A DNA stretch of 64,000 nucleotides from Paraburkholderia sp. PGU19 (GTDB lineage Bacteria; Pseudomonadota; Gammaproteobacteria; Burkholderiales; Burkholderiaceae), in the NCBI RefSeq assembly GCF_013426915.1, contig NZ_AP023181.1, positions 1,364,001 to 1,428,000 of the forward strand, written 5' to 3'. Below are positions 9,225 to 18,836 of this stretch, one piece after another; the stretch's first letter is position 1, and each line of letters begins with the position of its first letter. Under the pieces are notes generated by a model. It ran no database searches. It worked only from the letters and a program-made list of their open reading frames with translations, and was not told the origin of the DNA. Made by a program: the position numbers and the translations under genes.

Positions 9225-11052
9225 AGGCCAACAGGATGTCATGTCTACGGATGGCCACCTGCTGGTGGTTGGCGGGCCGGGCTCAGGCAAGACAACTGTT
9301 TCAATCCTGAAAGCCGCAAAGGTCGCGGCAAGCGAACTGGCCGCGGGCCAAAAGATCCTGTTTGTCAGTTTTGCGCGGGCAATTGTCACGGGCGTTGAAG
9401 ATGCCGTCGAACGCGAACAGAAGATGCCTATAGGCCAGAAGCATCGTATCGACGTCGAGACGTACCATTCATTCTTCTGGCGTATCCTGAAGGCTCATGG
9501 GCATCTCATCGGCCTACCAAGACGAATCGATGTTCTCACTCCGCCTGCAGAAGCCATTGCGCTCGCAGACACCCGTGCGCGGTTTCCGGGAAGAAAGCTG
9601 ACAGAAGGGCAAAAAGAGGCGAAACGCCTCGCCGAAGAGCGAGAGCGCACACGCCTCGCAATGGACGAAGGACGAGTCTGCTTTGATCTGTTTGCAACGT
9701 ATGCCGGTGACATCCTGTGTGGGAGCGAACGCGTGTCTCGTCTCGTCTCCGATATGTATCCTGTCGTCATCCTTGACGAGTTCCAGGACACAAACAGTGC
9801 CCAATGGCGGGTAGTACAGGCGCTGGGCCGGCATTCCCGACTCATGGCACTTGGCGATCCCGAGCAGCGAATCTATGACTGGATCGGCGCTGATTCGGCC
9901 CGTCTTGATCAATTCCGAAAAATCTTTAAGCCAGTTAATGTCGACCTGCTGTCCGACAATCATCGCAGCGCTGGTACGGAAATCGGTACATATGGCGACG
10001 ATCTCCTGATCGGGAAAATCCGCAAAAAAATCTACGAAGGCGTCACAGTCCGGTACTTCGAGCCGTACATGGCCCCAGCTATGGCAATGCTCGCAACAGC
10101 TACCTACGCTGCGCAGCAACGCCTCGTAAACCAAGGCACCAAGGATTGGTCAGTGGCAATTCTGGTTCCGACAAACAAGATGACGCGACTTGTCTCAGAT
10201 GCTCTGCGTCTGCCACCGGCTGGCATGCCCGAGATCTCGCACACCGCGGTAGTCGAGATGGAAGCCACCATTCTTGCGGCAGACGTCATCGCACTACTGA
10301 TGCAGCCTACCTCAAGTCCCCGTCATTTTGCGCGGTTTATCGAACTACTTAGCCAATATTACCTCGGTAAAGGAGGTGACGAGCCTAGGCACGAAGCCTT
10401 CAATGAAGCCGCACGCTTACGCAAGGCATATGAGGAACTGTTTGTCGCGCAGGCTAAAAGCAAAACAATTCGCAAGAACGGCATCATCGTGAACGTTCTG
10501 GCAGTGTATGACCAAGTTTGTGCGTTGAAACTGACGGGTGACCCTGACGCTGACTGGCGCGCGGTCAGACACGTATTAGAGGGAGGCGTGTGTAAACGCC
10601 TGCGGGAAGTGGCCGACGACGCAAGGGGTATTAGCACACTCCAGCGTGGCACGCAGTTGCATCAGACCCTGTCGCAAGACTGGAGGAACAATGGCGGATA
10701 CCATAACGCCCTTGAAATCACGAGGAAGGCCTTTATTCGACAGTATTTCTCAACTGACGCAAAGCCCGAGTCGGGCATCATCGTCATGAACATGCACAAG
10801 GCCAAGGGAAAGCAGTTCGATGAAGTGATCATCTTCGAAGGATGGCCGGAGAGCCGTAAGGGACTGTCGCCCTTGAATGGCGACAGAATTGTGCGCCTCA
10901 ATTTATGCGGAAACATTGATGATCAGGCCCGTCAGTCGCTCCGCGTCAGCGTCACGCGCGCGAAGCGCCAGGTAACGATTCTGACGCCGCGAACCGATCC
11001 TTGCGTTCTGCTTGCTAGCGGATCCATTGGAGCCGAATCTAAAGCATTTTGA
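9211..11052 (+). CDS. UvrD-like superfamily 1A helicase, Gabija GajB-like
   Basis: 613 residues from the ATG at 9211, preceded by a GAGG. All SF1A motifs are visible: Walker A GGPGSGKTT (near residue 24), motif Ia FVSFARAIV, Walker B VVILDEFQDTN (near 190), motif III LMALGDPEQRIYDW, motif IV NHRSAG, motif V NMHKAKGKQFDEVIIFEG and motif VI RVSVTRAKRQ. In Gabija, the helicase-like GajB works with GajA to stop phage. The gene overlaps the nuclease gene and continues its transcription unit; the pair together fits Gabija or the broader class 2 OLD plus UvrD arrangement. It is somewhat longer than the Bacillus GajB I know of (~494 residues). Confidence 0.85.
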   Translation: MHLTRGQQDVMSTDGHLLVVGGPGSGKTTVSILKAAKVAASELAAGQKILFVSFARAIVTGVEDAVEREQKMPIGQKHRIDVETYHSFFWRILKAHGHLIGLPRRIDVLTPPAEAIALADTRARFPGRKLTEGQKEAKRLAEERERTRLAMDEGRVCFDLFATYAGDILCGSERVSRLVSDMYPVVILDEFQDTNSAQWRVVQALGRHSRLMALGDPEQRIYDWIGADSARLDQFRKIFKPVNVDLLSDNHRSAGTEIGTYGDDLLIGKIRKKIYEGVTVRYFEPYMAPAMAMLATATYAAQQRLVNQGTKDWSVAILVPTNKMTRLVSDALRLPPAGMPEISHTAVVEMEATILAADVIALLMQPTSSPRHFARFIELLSQYYLGKGGDEPRHEAFNEAARLRKAYEELFVAQAKSKTIRKNGIIVNVLAVYDQVCALKLTGDPDADWRAVRHVLEGGVCKRLREVADDARGISTLQRGTQLHQTLSQDWRNNGGYHNALEITRKAFIRQYFSTDAKPESGIIVMNMHKAKGKQFDEVIIFEGWPESRKGLSPLNGDRIVRLNLCGNIDDQARQSLRVSVTRAKRQVTILTPRTDPCVLLASGSIGAESKAF

Positions 11053-11400
11053 GACGTTCGAGGACTGGCACAAGGGGCGATAGACCGTCGATTTCGAGCT
11101 TGCAAGGCGCGCCGGTTCTACTGACCGGCAGAGGGGCGCGCGTTGCATCCCAATGACTTCCGCGCCCGCCCGCCAGCATCCGGGCCATCATGAAGACACT
11201 TCGAATGCATGTTGTTGTAGTTGGAGAAGGCAGCGCAGGTCTGCCTGGTACTGCCCTTCGGAGCCTACGCACACATGTCCGCCCCCGAGTCTACACTTGG
11301 GTCAGCCATCAGATTTTTGCGCGAACGGCGCATAGCGCCCAATCCGCCTCATTAAGTCTCGACCGCGCCGGCGTTTTGCACCTGCCGCGCCCCACATATC
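11053..11400. other. Gap between helicase gene and hemF
   Basis: No gene is supported. The left edge of a transplanted hemF-nadD segment probably lies here, because hemF is a core chromosomal gene and the preceding DNA is accessory in character. I could not recognise the end of a purD gene, which I would expect upstream of hemF in Burkholderia. Confidence 0.35.
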
Positions 11401-12333
11401 ATGACAGATTCGATTGACGACGCTCACGACACCCAGACCGTCCGCGCCTGGATGCAGGACTTGCAGACAAGGATCGCCGACGCGCTCGGTGCATTCGACG
11501 GCACGCCGCTCGCCACCGACAGCTGGCAGCGCGCGCCCGACGAGAAGCTGCGCGGCGGCGGCTGCACGCGCATTCTGGAAGACGGTATGTTCTTCGAACG
11601 CGCGGGTGTCGGCTACTCGGATGTGCAAGGCGACGCGCTGCCCGGCTCGGCAAGCGAGCTGCGCCCGCAACTCGCGGGACGTGGGTTCGAGGCGATGGGT
11701 GTGTCGCTCGTGTTGCATCCGCGCAATCCGTACTGCCCGACCGTTCACATGAACGTGCGGCTGCTCGTCGCGACGAAAGCAGGTGAAGCGCCCGTGTTCT
11801 GGTTCGGTGGGGGCATGGATCTGACGCCCTACTACGGGTTCGAGGAAGACGGGCAGCATTTCCACCGCGTCTGCCGCGATGCGCTGCAGCCATACGGCGA
11901 CCGTCTCTACCCGCGCTTCAAGCGCTGGTGCGACGACTACTTCTTCCTGAAGCATCGCAACGAGCCGCGTGGCATCGGCGGGATATTCTTCGACGATTTC
12001 GCGGAGCCGGGCTTCGACAAGTCGTTCGCGATAGTCAAGAGCGTTGGCGATGCGTTCCTGAATGCTTATCTGCCCATCATCGAGATACGCCGCGACACGC
12101 CATACGGCGAAGCCCAGCGCGACTTCCAGGCGTACCGGCGCGGCCGCTACGTCGAATTCAACCTCGTGTTCGACCGTGGCACACTGTTCGGGCTGCAAAG
12201 CGGGGGGCGTACGGAATCGATCCTGATGTCAATGCCGCCCGTCGTGAACTGGCGCTACAACTGGCACCCGGAGCCGGGCACGCCGGAAGCACGCCTCTAT
12301 AGTGACTTTCTCGTCCCGCGCGAGTGGGTCTGA
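11401..12333 (+). CDS. hemF: Oxygen-dependent coproporphyrinogen III oxidase
   Basis: 310 residues, the expected length. HemF decarboxylates two propionates of coproporphyrinogen III to vinyl groups using oxygen, in haem synthesis in the cytosol. Signatures: [20 protein letters not shown] near the N-terminus, [20 protein letters not shown] with the conserved histidine, [17 protein letters not shown], the [11 protein letters not shown] loop, and a C-terminal [13 protein letters not shown] and [10 protein letters not shown]. The gene appears intact. In Burkholderia hemF is followed by nadD; here a broken nadD follows at once, so this is a core-chromosome piece now in an accessory setting, either a duplicate or a relocated gene. 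Confidence 0.93.
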   Translation: MTDSIDDAHDTQTVRAWMQDLQTRIADALGAFDGTPLATDSWQRAPDEKLRGGGCTRILEDGMFFERAGVGYSDVQGDALPGSASELRPQLAGRGFEAMGVSLVLHPRNPYCPTVHMNVRLLVATKAGEAPVFWFGGGMDLTPYYGFEEDGQHFHRVCRDALQPYGDRLYPRFKRWCDDYFFLKHRNEPRGIGGIFFDDFAEPGFDKSFAIVKSVGDAFLNAYLPIIEIRRDTPYGEAQRDFQAYRRGRYVEFNLVFDRGTLFGLQSGGRTESILMSMPPVVNWRYNWHPEPGTPEARLYSDFLVPREWV

Positions 12334-13486
12334 CACGCCCGGCCGCGCGCTTCCGCTTCCACTGACAGGCAAAAAGGAACTAACCGAACGCGTGCCGATG
12401 CCGACCGGCCAGCCATCGCAGAAAGCGGATGTAACGGCGGCCGAACACCGGCTCGCCCTGACACGCGCGGCCGCAGCGTCGCTTACGCTGCCCGGCGTGA
12501 CAGTCCGCGCCGCAACGGATGAACTCGAGCGCGACGACCGCAGTTACACCGTCGGCATGCTGACCATCGACACATATCTCGCACCTGCACTTGTCGGGGA
12601 AGACGCAACGAATGTCAACGGTGCGATGCTAAAGCTCAGCAAGGTCGCCCGAGGAAACCGATTCGCCAAATGCGCAATTGAAACAGCCCTGCTGGATGCT
12701 CAAGGCAAGCGCTTGGATGTCCCAGTTTCCACGCTTCTTGGCGGTGCTGTTCGCAAGACACTCCCTGTGCTCTGGACGCTTGCGAGCGGGGATACCCAAC
12801 GCGACATCGAAGAAGCCGAAATGCTTCTTGCTGATCGTCGCCACAACACTTTCAAGCTCAAGATTGGCCGACGCAGCCTTCGTGATGATGTGGCACACGT
12901 ATCGAAAATCAAGGCGGCACTTGGCGACCGAGCCAAAGTCACCGTCGACGTGAATCAAGCCTGGAGCGAGTTTGACGCCGCGCTGGGGATTCAGGCGCTC
13001 GAAGCCGCAGGCATCGACCTGATTGAGCAACCCACGCCTCGCGACCAGCATGGCGTACTTGCCCGACTTGCAGCACGTTTCATCGTACCGATCATGGCCG
13101 ACGAAGGTGTTACCGGGCCTGAAGACGCCTTAGAACTTGTGCGCCATGCTTGCGCGGACGTGTTCGCGTTGAAGATCGCAAAGTCCGGTGGAATCTACGG
13201 AATGATGCGGACCGCTGCGATCGCGGATGCAGCGGGTGTTTCCCTCTACGGCGGAACGATGCTTGAAAGCAGCATCGGGTCGATTGCATCTGCACACGGA
13301 TTTTGCGCTCTTCCGCAACTGTCTTGGGGTACCGAGTTGTTTGGGCCACTCCTATTGAAGGATGACATCGCGACTGCGCGCCCGGAATATCGGAACTTCG
13401 ACCTTCATATGCCGCAAGGAGCGGGGCTCGGGCTCCAAATTGATGAAGAGAAGCTCGCTTTCTACCGTCGCGACAAGCTAGTCTGA
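12302..13486 (+). pseudogene. In-frame chimera: nadD fragment fused to N-terminally truncated muconate cycloisomerase (catB)
   Basis: One open frame of 394 codons (GTG start within the hemF end; an ATG at 12398 is also possible). Residues ~28-81 match internal nicotinate-nucleotide adenylyltransferase ([20 protein letters not shown], then [16 protein letters not shown] and SYTV); the N-terminal GGTFDPxHxGH part is deleted. At about 12,555 the sequence switches to Cat[40 protein letters not shown] with the catalytic lysines, [40 protein letters not shown] and WGTELFGP. CatB lacks its first ~65 residues (capping domain). CatB normally cycloisomerises cis,cis-muconate in the catechol ortho pathway; this product is probably inactive though stably open. 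Confidence 0.8.
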
Positions 13487-13524
13487 GCGAAAGCGCTCAA
13501 CGCAAACTCAATTACTTCAAACTC

Positions 13525-13546
13525 CTCCTGCCGCTACAGGCAGGAG
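13525..13546 (+). terminator. Stem-loop between catB remnant and catC
   Basis: CTCCTGCC, six-base loop, GGCAGGAG: a perfect 8-bp stem 38 bases after the catB stop. No U-run follows, so it may be an attenuator or mRNA-processing hairpin and not a strong terminator. Confidence 0.4.
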
Positions 13547-13569
13547 CGCCGCATTTATGGAGAAGAACC

Positions 13570-13848
13570 GTGCTTTATCTCATAAGAATGGACGTACACC
13601 TGCCGCACGACATGCCCGTCGCGCAAGCCGATGAAATTACGGCTAGGGAGAAGGAATATTCGCAGGAGCTACAGCGGCAAGGGAAGTGGCAGCAATTGCA
13701 TCGCATCGTCGGCGAGTACGCGAACTACAGCATCTTCGACGTAGACTCACACGACGAAATGCATTCCATCCTTTCCGGATTGCCGTTGTTTCCCTACATG
13801 ACGAAGCAAGTGAACGCGCTCGCACGTCATCCGTCCTCCATTCGCTGA
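13570..13848 (+). CDS. catC: Muconolactone delta-isomerase
   Basis: 92 residues, the usual size. CatC converts muconolactone to beta-ketoadipate enol-lactone in catechol degradation and forms a ring-shaped decamer. Recognisable parts are MLYLIRMDVHLPHDMP at the N-terminus, the EKEYSQELQRQGKWQQLHRIVG helix and strand, NYSIFDVDSHDE and LPLFPYM. The start is a GTG preceded by GGAGAAG. It follows the broken catB by 83 bases and precedes benE by 17 bases, so catB-catC-benE is a piece of a benzoate/catechol operon; the catA and ben dioxygenase genes are not in the window. Confidence 0.9.
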   Translation: MLYLIRMDVHLPHDMPVAQADEITAREKEYSQELQRQGKWQQLHRIVGEYANYSIFDVDSHDEMHSILSGLPLFPYMTKQVNALARHPSSIR

Positions 13849-13865
13849 AGCTACGAACGGATTCC

Positions 13866-15068
13866 ATGAGAGACATGATTGGTACTTTGGTGTCCACCTC
13901 CGCAAAAGGGAGCTGGTCTGTATCGGCGGTTACGGCTGGACTGCTCGCCGTCATCATTTCCTACGCCGGGCCGCTCGCAATATTCTTTCAGGCAGCGCGT
14001 ACCGTCCATGTCGGCAATGATATCGTCGCATCGTGGGTCTGGTCAATTTCGATTGGCGCCGCCGTCTCCGGAATCGCGCTGAGCTGGTGGCTTAAACAAC
14101 CGATCGTCACGGCGTGGTCCGCTCCTGGGACTGCACTGCTTGTTGCGCTCTTTCCGGGCATAGCCGTAAGCGACGCAATAGGAGCCTATATAGTCGCTGG
14201 CGCCTGTATTTTTGCGCTTGGGATGTCAGGGTTGTTTGACCAGATAGTGAAGCGCATTCCACAAGGGATTGCCTGTGGAATGATGGCTGGCATTCTCTTC
14301 CAGTTCGGGACGAACGTATTCAGGTCGGTCGCAGTCAATCCCTGGCTCGCTCTGGGAATGCTCGCGAGCTATATGGTGTTCCGTCGATGGGCTGCCCGCT
14401 ACTGCCTGATCCTGGTACTAGCTGTCGGCTGCGCTCTCGCTGTGGCACTGGGTTTGACGCATCTAGAATCTGTCAGTCTTCACGTGACCCGCCCAGTGTT
14501 CACCATGCCAACCTGGACCTGGCAGTCCACAGTGAGTCTGGCCGTCCCGCTGATTATCGTGAGCTTGACTGGCCAATTCTTGCCTGGCTTCGCTATTTTG
14601 CGGGTATCGGGATATCAGACGCCGAGTCGCCCGGTTCTCGTCGGGACGAGCCTGATGTCGATCTTGGTCGCGTGCACCGGTGGCATAACGATTGTCATCG
14701 CAGCAATCACCGCAGCCTTGTGCACCGGACCCGAAGCGCATCGTGACCTGGAGCGCCGCTACGTCGCAGGTATCGCGAACGGGCTCTTCTACCTCATAGG
14801 GGGCACCTTCGCCGGGACGGTCGTCATGCTGTTTGCAGCGCTCCCTAATTCTTTCGTTGCCGTTCTCGCAGGCCTTGCTTTGCTCGGTGCAATTGCTACG
14901 AACATAGTCGGACTAGTGCAAGACGAAGCCCATCGCGAAGCGTCGTTGATCACATTCATCGCCACAGCTTCCAACATGAGCTTTCTGGGTCTCGGTGCAG
15001 CGTTCTGGGGTATCGTTCTGGGCGCGACGGCTCATCTGGTTTTGAGAAAAGCGGGCCATAAACGGTAG
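13866..15068 (+). CDS. benE: Benzoate/H+ symporter, BenE family
   Basis: About 400 residues with roughly 11-12 hydrophobic segments. BenE proteins import benzoate across the inner membrane. Typical stretches are SYAGPLAIFFQAA, the WWLKQPIVTAWSAPGTALL loop, GMMAGILFQFG, VLVGTSLMSILVACTGGIT, AALCTGPEAHRDLERRYVAG and MSFLGLGAAFWG. I chose the ATG at 13866, immediately after catC; an in-frame extension upstream runs through catC in another frame and is not coding. Associated with catB'-catC as part of a rearranged benzoate cluster. Confidence 0.9.
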   Translation: MRDMIGTLVSTSAKGSWSVSAVTAGLLAVIISYAGPLAIFFQAARTVHVGNDIVASWVWSISIGAAVSGIALSWWLKQPIVTAWSAPGTALLVALFPGIAVSDAIGAYIVAGACIFALGMSGLFDQIVKRIPQGIACGMMAGILFQFGTNVFRSVAVNPWLALGMLASYMVFRRWAARYCLILVLAVGCALAVALGLTHLESVSLHVTRPVFTMPTWTWQSTVSLAVPLIIVSLTGQFLPGFAILRVSGYQTPSRPVLVGTSLMSILVACTGGITIVIAAITAALCTGPEAHRDLERRYVAGIANGLFYLIGGTFAGTVVMLFAALPNSFVAVLAGLALLGAIATNIVGLVQDEAHREASLITFIATASNMSFLGLGAAFWGIVLGATAHLVLRKAGHKR

Positions 15069-15715
15069 CCGAACGCACTGAAGAGATTCTGAGACAACTC
15101 CGACCAACTGGCGAGACGGACGCTGAGTCGGGCATCGCAGTGGCATTGCTACGACGCCGTTATCGGCCGGGATCGTTAATATCGTCTTGCCTGACAGAAC
15201 ACGCGCAGACTGTCGTCGGTATTGGAGCCGTGGCGGCCATCAATAGGACCGACTACGTCCACGTTTGCTCGGACGAGCAAACTGCATAGCGACAGACACG
15301 GGCCTCCGCGCGGAGGTACCAATTACCACGATATTCTTGCAACGTCACATTAGCGCCTTACGGCAGGCAATATCAGGCGGTCGCGGCTTCTCCCTTCCGT
15401 TACGCAGTAACCACGCTTATGAGCCAGCATGAACCTGCCTATCCATTAATAGATAATTGTTCCGTTGGTGCGAGTTCTCTCTTCTGATGGAAGTACGGGT
15501 TTGATTGTTCGAACGGACGCTTCCTGTTGTTCAGCGGGCTCGCCAACAGTGCAGTACCCTTGAGTCGCCGCGCAAATTCCGCGAGCGTATTTGGGGTTCT
15601 TGACACATACCTGGTCGCCCGTCTGGGGAATGCCTGGAGGCCGAGCGGCCTTGGCTTCGATGCCCAAACTTTTGCGTCAACGGGTGTGAACGATCTGTAG
15701 GAAAGGAGTTGCGCC
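15069..15715. other. Gap with 13-bp palindrome
   Basis: No gene is supported in these 650 bases. The reversed copy of the 13-bp palindrome sits at 15399-15411. The segment probably holds the right edge of the cat-ben fragment. Confidence 0.4.
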
Positions 15716-16219
15716 ATGCTTGTCCCCCGTCGAACGGCACCCGCACTTGTCGTTGATACCGTGAACCACGGTTCGTTCGATCTAGCCTCAAAGAGGCCGG
15801 GGCGAATGACATTGATCTATTTTTATCGAGGCCTTCATTGCGGGATCTGCGCGCCGCACCTTAAGGAACTGGAACGCCTGACTCCCCAATTCGTTGAACG
15901 AGGGGTCACGACGATTGCCGTCAGTTCCGATACCAAAGCTCGCGCGCGAGGAATGCAGAAAAAGATATCGGCTAACAACTTGCGAATCGGCTACGGACTT
16001 CCGCTAACCGAAGCTCGAAAATGGGGGCTGTTTATCTCGACATCTCATAGCGAGTCATCCATTGGAATCGAAGAGCTTGAAATCTTCTTTGAGTCTGGCC
16101 TCTTTCTGGTGCGTGCTGACCGGACAATCTACTATCTTTCCGTTCAGTCGATGCCTTTCTTGCGCCCCAATTTCGAGGATCTTCTGCACGCTCTCGATTT
16201 CGCGATTGAACAAGATTAA
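15716..16219 (+). CDS. Peroxiredoxin-like (AhpC/TSA, thioredoxin-fold) protein
   Basis: 167 residues. MTLIYFYRGLHCGICAPHLK carries a CxxC at residues ~43-46 after the first strand of a thioredoxin fold. The ERGVTTIAVSSDTKARARGM stretch and the following region resemble the peroxiredoxin-like family that reduces peroxides or thiols, with the cysteines at the position of the peroxidatic site. The late hydrophobic region FFESGLFLVRADRTIYYLSV completes the fold. Strong ribosome site AGGAAAGGAG. It is isolated from other genes. Substrate unknown. Confidence 0.8.
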   Translation: MLVPRRTAPALVVDTVNHGSFDLASKRPGRMTLIYFYRGLHCGICAPHLKELERLTPQFVERGVTTIAVSSDTKARARGMQKKISANNLRIGYGLPLTEARKWGLFISTSHSESSIGIEELEIFFESGLFLVRADRTIYYLSVQSMPFLRPNFEDLLHALDFAIEQD

Positions 16220-16600
16220 CCGGCATGCAGCGAATACGTCGGCGTGCTATGACCATGACCTTTAAAGCAGATTTGTGACGCTTTGAGCGTTCATCGCCAA
16301 GCGAGTCTGACGCTTAAGCGTATCGAACGTCCGCTTGAACGAATCCGAAGGCCGATGTGCTCGGCGTTTTTGTGATCTTGCCGCCTGCACGCACCACTAG
16401 TTGACGCATCTCGCTGTAGGTCCGCCTCGTGCATTCGCCCCGCCCTCTCTCCTTCAAAAAAACGAGAGCCGCAGACCAGCCGTTAGCGGTCGGTCCGCGG
16501 GTACCGTCTCAGTATCGCATCATGATTGCCTTTCCATCGACACAATAGTCAGTGCTCCTTGACATTCTCGACGCGCACTTTGACCGCTAACTTAATGGTG
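16220..16600. other. Gap before the IS607-type element
   Basis: No gene is supported. The right portion probably contains the outer end of the IS607-type element whose genes start at 16670 on the minus strand. Confidence 0.3.
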
Positions 16601-16602
16601 CA

Positions 16603-16624
16603 CAAATCTGCACATGCAGATTTG
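16603..16624. repeat. Perfect stem-loop downstream of tnpB
   Basis: CAAATCTGCA and its reverse complement TGCAGATTTG are separated by two bases. It lies about 45 bases beyond the end of the tnpB remnant on the minus strand. TnpB elements carry the guide (omega) RNA at the 3' end of tnpB, so this hairpin could be part of that RNA or of the element end. Confidence 0.4.
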
Positions 16625-16669
16625 GGGCGCAGGGGTAACGGTGGTCCCTGCTGAGGGGGCGCGGCGTTA

Positions 16670-18195
16670 TCACCGCAGCCAGTGGTGACTGCACTCCCGC
16701 GCGGTAAGCCGCGCCGGGTGGCGCCAGCGCTCGCGCACCACACCTCTGTACGCTGCATGAACGCTACGCCAGGCAGTCACACACGAATCTCCGCTTTTCC
16801 TTGCAGGTAGCTCGACGGCGTGATGACCACCCCGCACCGCAACACGGACAGCCGTGCCAGTGCGTGATAGACGTTCAGTCAACTTCTGCCCGCGTCGGGC
16901 GATCACGCCCGCTGCGGCAGCATGCACACTCCAGCCTCGTCGCGCTGCGTATTTCATCGCAGCGATGGCCGACATATGGGCCGGGTCAATCAGGATCAGT
17001 TCGACACCTGTCCGGAAGCACTTCGCTTCAAGCAGTTGCCGGTATTTTGCGTAGAGCAGCCCCGAAAGCATCCGTGCGCCCTTCGGGCTGAGCAGCGCCG
17101 TCGCTTTCTTTTTCGCTGCGGAATCGAGGTCCTCAGCGACGATAGGTTTCAGTTCGTCTTTCGCCCACGCCACCGCCGCCGCCAGCGCAGCACAGCCTCA
17201 CGCTGGCCCGAGGCGGCATCTTCACGAAGCAACGCGAAGCGCTTCGTGCGTAGCAAGTTACCAAACGGATCCGCCTCGGTGACGGCTAGGTGATCAACGT
17301 TGCAATCCAGTCCGACCACGCCGTGCTGCACGTCGGGTGTCACCCTTCGGGCAAGGGCGTGGTCGAACGACACGAAGGCCCGCCAGTGACGTCCGTCCCA
17401 GTGCAGACGACAGGTGAGCGCGACATTCGCGGCTAATACCTCGTTCGGTGCCACACGGTCGTGATTGAATGTCACGTTGCTAATGATGAGGTATTTCCGC
17501 TCGAACTTCTTACGTAGGCAGTCCGGCACGCGAATCTCGAGTTGGTAACGATTGTCGCCGATGCGACTAGGCTGGTACAGCTGATTACCTCCGGTCTCGT
17601 CCTTCGAGCCACCAAAGAAGACCTGATACGAACGACGGTCCCGCCAGACGCTCAGCCACGCGTCATGGTTTCGGAGCCCGGCCTTTGCGAGGTCATGGTG
17701 CTGGGCAAACAGCTTGCGTGTGCCAAAGCAGATGCCGGGCAAATTGGCAGCGAGCCGGCGCTCGAGTCTGGCACGCTTCGCCTGCAAGCGCGTCAGCGCC
17801 AGGCCATTGCGATATGTGGTGTGGCGAAGCTTTGCCTCGCGTTGCGGATTCATGCGCGGCCGATCGGCCGCAATCTCGCCAAGACGTGCCCGCCGTGTGT
17901 CGAGCTGGCGCTGCTGGTCACGTATTGCCTTGAGCAGGTCCTTGCGTTCCGAAACCAGCAGCTCACGTGTGCCATCGAGCAGCCCCTGCAGGTTAATCGC
18001 TATCGCATTGAACATGCGCGCGAAAATGCCGTGCTGCCGGCAGAATGCCGTCTTCTGCGACTTCGCCTTGCCGCCGTTTGCTGCGATGCGCGCGTACAGC
18101 TTGCGCTTCATTGTGCCGTAAAGCGCCGTCATCGCATCGAGCGTTTGCTCGTCATGCGATGGCAGGTTCAAGCGTGTCTGCGTCGTCGACTGCAT
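16670..18195 (-). pseudogene. TnpB of an IS607-type element, one frameshift
   Basis: The first part (18195 to 17149) is a 348-codon frame with the zinc-free N-terminal helical region, NLPGICFGTRKLFAQHH, WRDRRSYQVFFGG and the first RuvC motif GVVGLDCNVDHLAVTEADPF. The homology then continues in another frame (17173 to ~16670) with AWAKDELKPIVAEDLDSAAK (second RuvC acid), LSGLLYAKYRQLLEAKCF and GVELILIDPAHMSAIAAMKY. One frameshift near 17,160 breaks it. TnpB proteins are RNA-guided nucleases of IS200/IS605 and IS607 elements. The ATG overlaps the tnpA stop (ATGA), the typical coupled arrangement. Confidence 0.8.
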
Positions 18196-18773
18196 CAGGC
18201 CGCCAGCGCCCGCAAGTTCTTGCGACTGCGTGATCGGTACAGCCGCGAGGAAAAGACAGTCAGGATCTCGACAAGGTCTTCCGTCAGCTGCTGCTCGCGG
18301 CTGGCATCCGGTGCGGTATCCAGAATCACGACCTCGACGCCAAAGAATTCGCAGATTCGAAACAGCAACCCGCTACCGAAACGCAGCAGCCGGTCTTTGG
18401 TGACTAGAACAAGCCGGGCGACGCGTCCGCGAAGGATCTCGAGCAGCAATCGCTATCGCCCTTTTTTGCGGTATGGTAGTTCAGGCCGCTTCCCAGGACC
18501 GAAATGACTCGACATCTGTAAACCCAGCCTCGACGCCTGCGTCTCCAACTGCCCAGCCAGGTCGTGTGAAGAAACACGAGCGTAGCAGATCGTCTTGCCG
18601 TTTGCGACACGCTCAGCCCCAACGACGGTCTGCACAGTGTCATGTCGATAACGTCGATGCCCACCGATAGTCCAGCAGACCGGCAGCAATAATCCCAGCC
18701 GGGGCCAGCGTCGCAGTGTACCCACCGCCACACCCAGTACCGTCGCAGTCTCGCCAATCGATAACAGTCGCAT
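18195..18773 (-). pseudogene. TnpA serine recombinase of the IS607-type element, frameshifted
   Basis: Starts MRLLSIGETATVLGVAVGTL, a MerR-like DNA-binding domain, then IGGHRRYRHDTV and a serine-recombinase entry TICYARVSSHD with the catalytic serine. In the middle the coding moves to another frame (VLGSGLNYHTAKKG) and then returns to the first (LLEILRGRVARLVLVTKDRL, LRFG, FFGVEVVILDT, ELTEDLVEILTVFSSRLYR). Two compensating frame changes and an in-frame stop near 18,453 disable it. IS607 TnpA catalyses transposition without target duplication. Confidence 0.8.
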
Positions 18774-18774
18774 A

Positions 18775-18831
18775 AGATATCTCCCGTGATATCTCGTAAA
18801 GCGACCATGCTTAAACATGGTCATGTTTAAG
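18775..18831. promoter_or_regulatory. Stacked palindromes at the IS607-type tnpA end
   Basis: Two perfect inverted repeats lie just upstream of tnpA. AGATATC, six bases, GATATCT is at 18775-18794. CTTAAACATG, two bases, CATGTTTAAG is at 18810-18831. They are candidate binding sites for the element's recombinase or for control of its promoter. Confidence 0.55.
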
Positions 18832-18836
18832 CGCAC

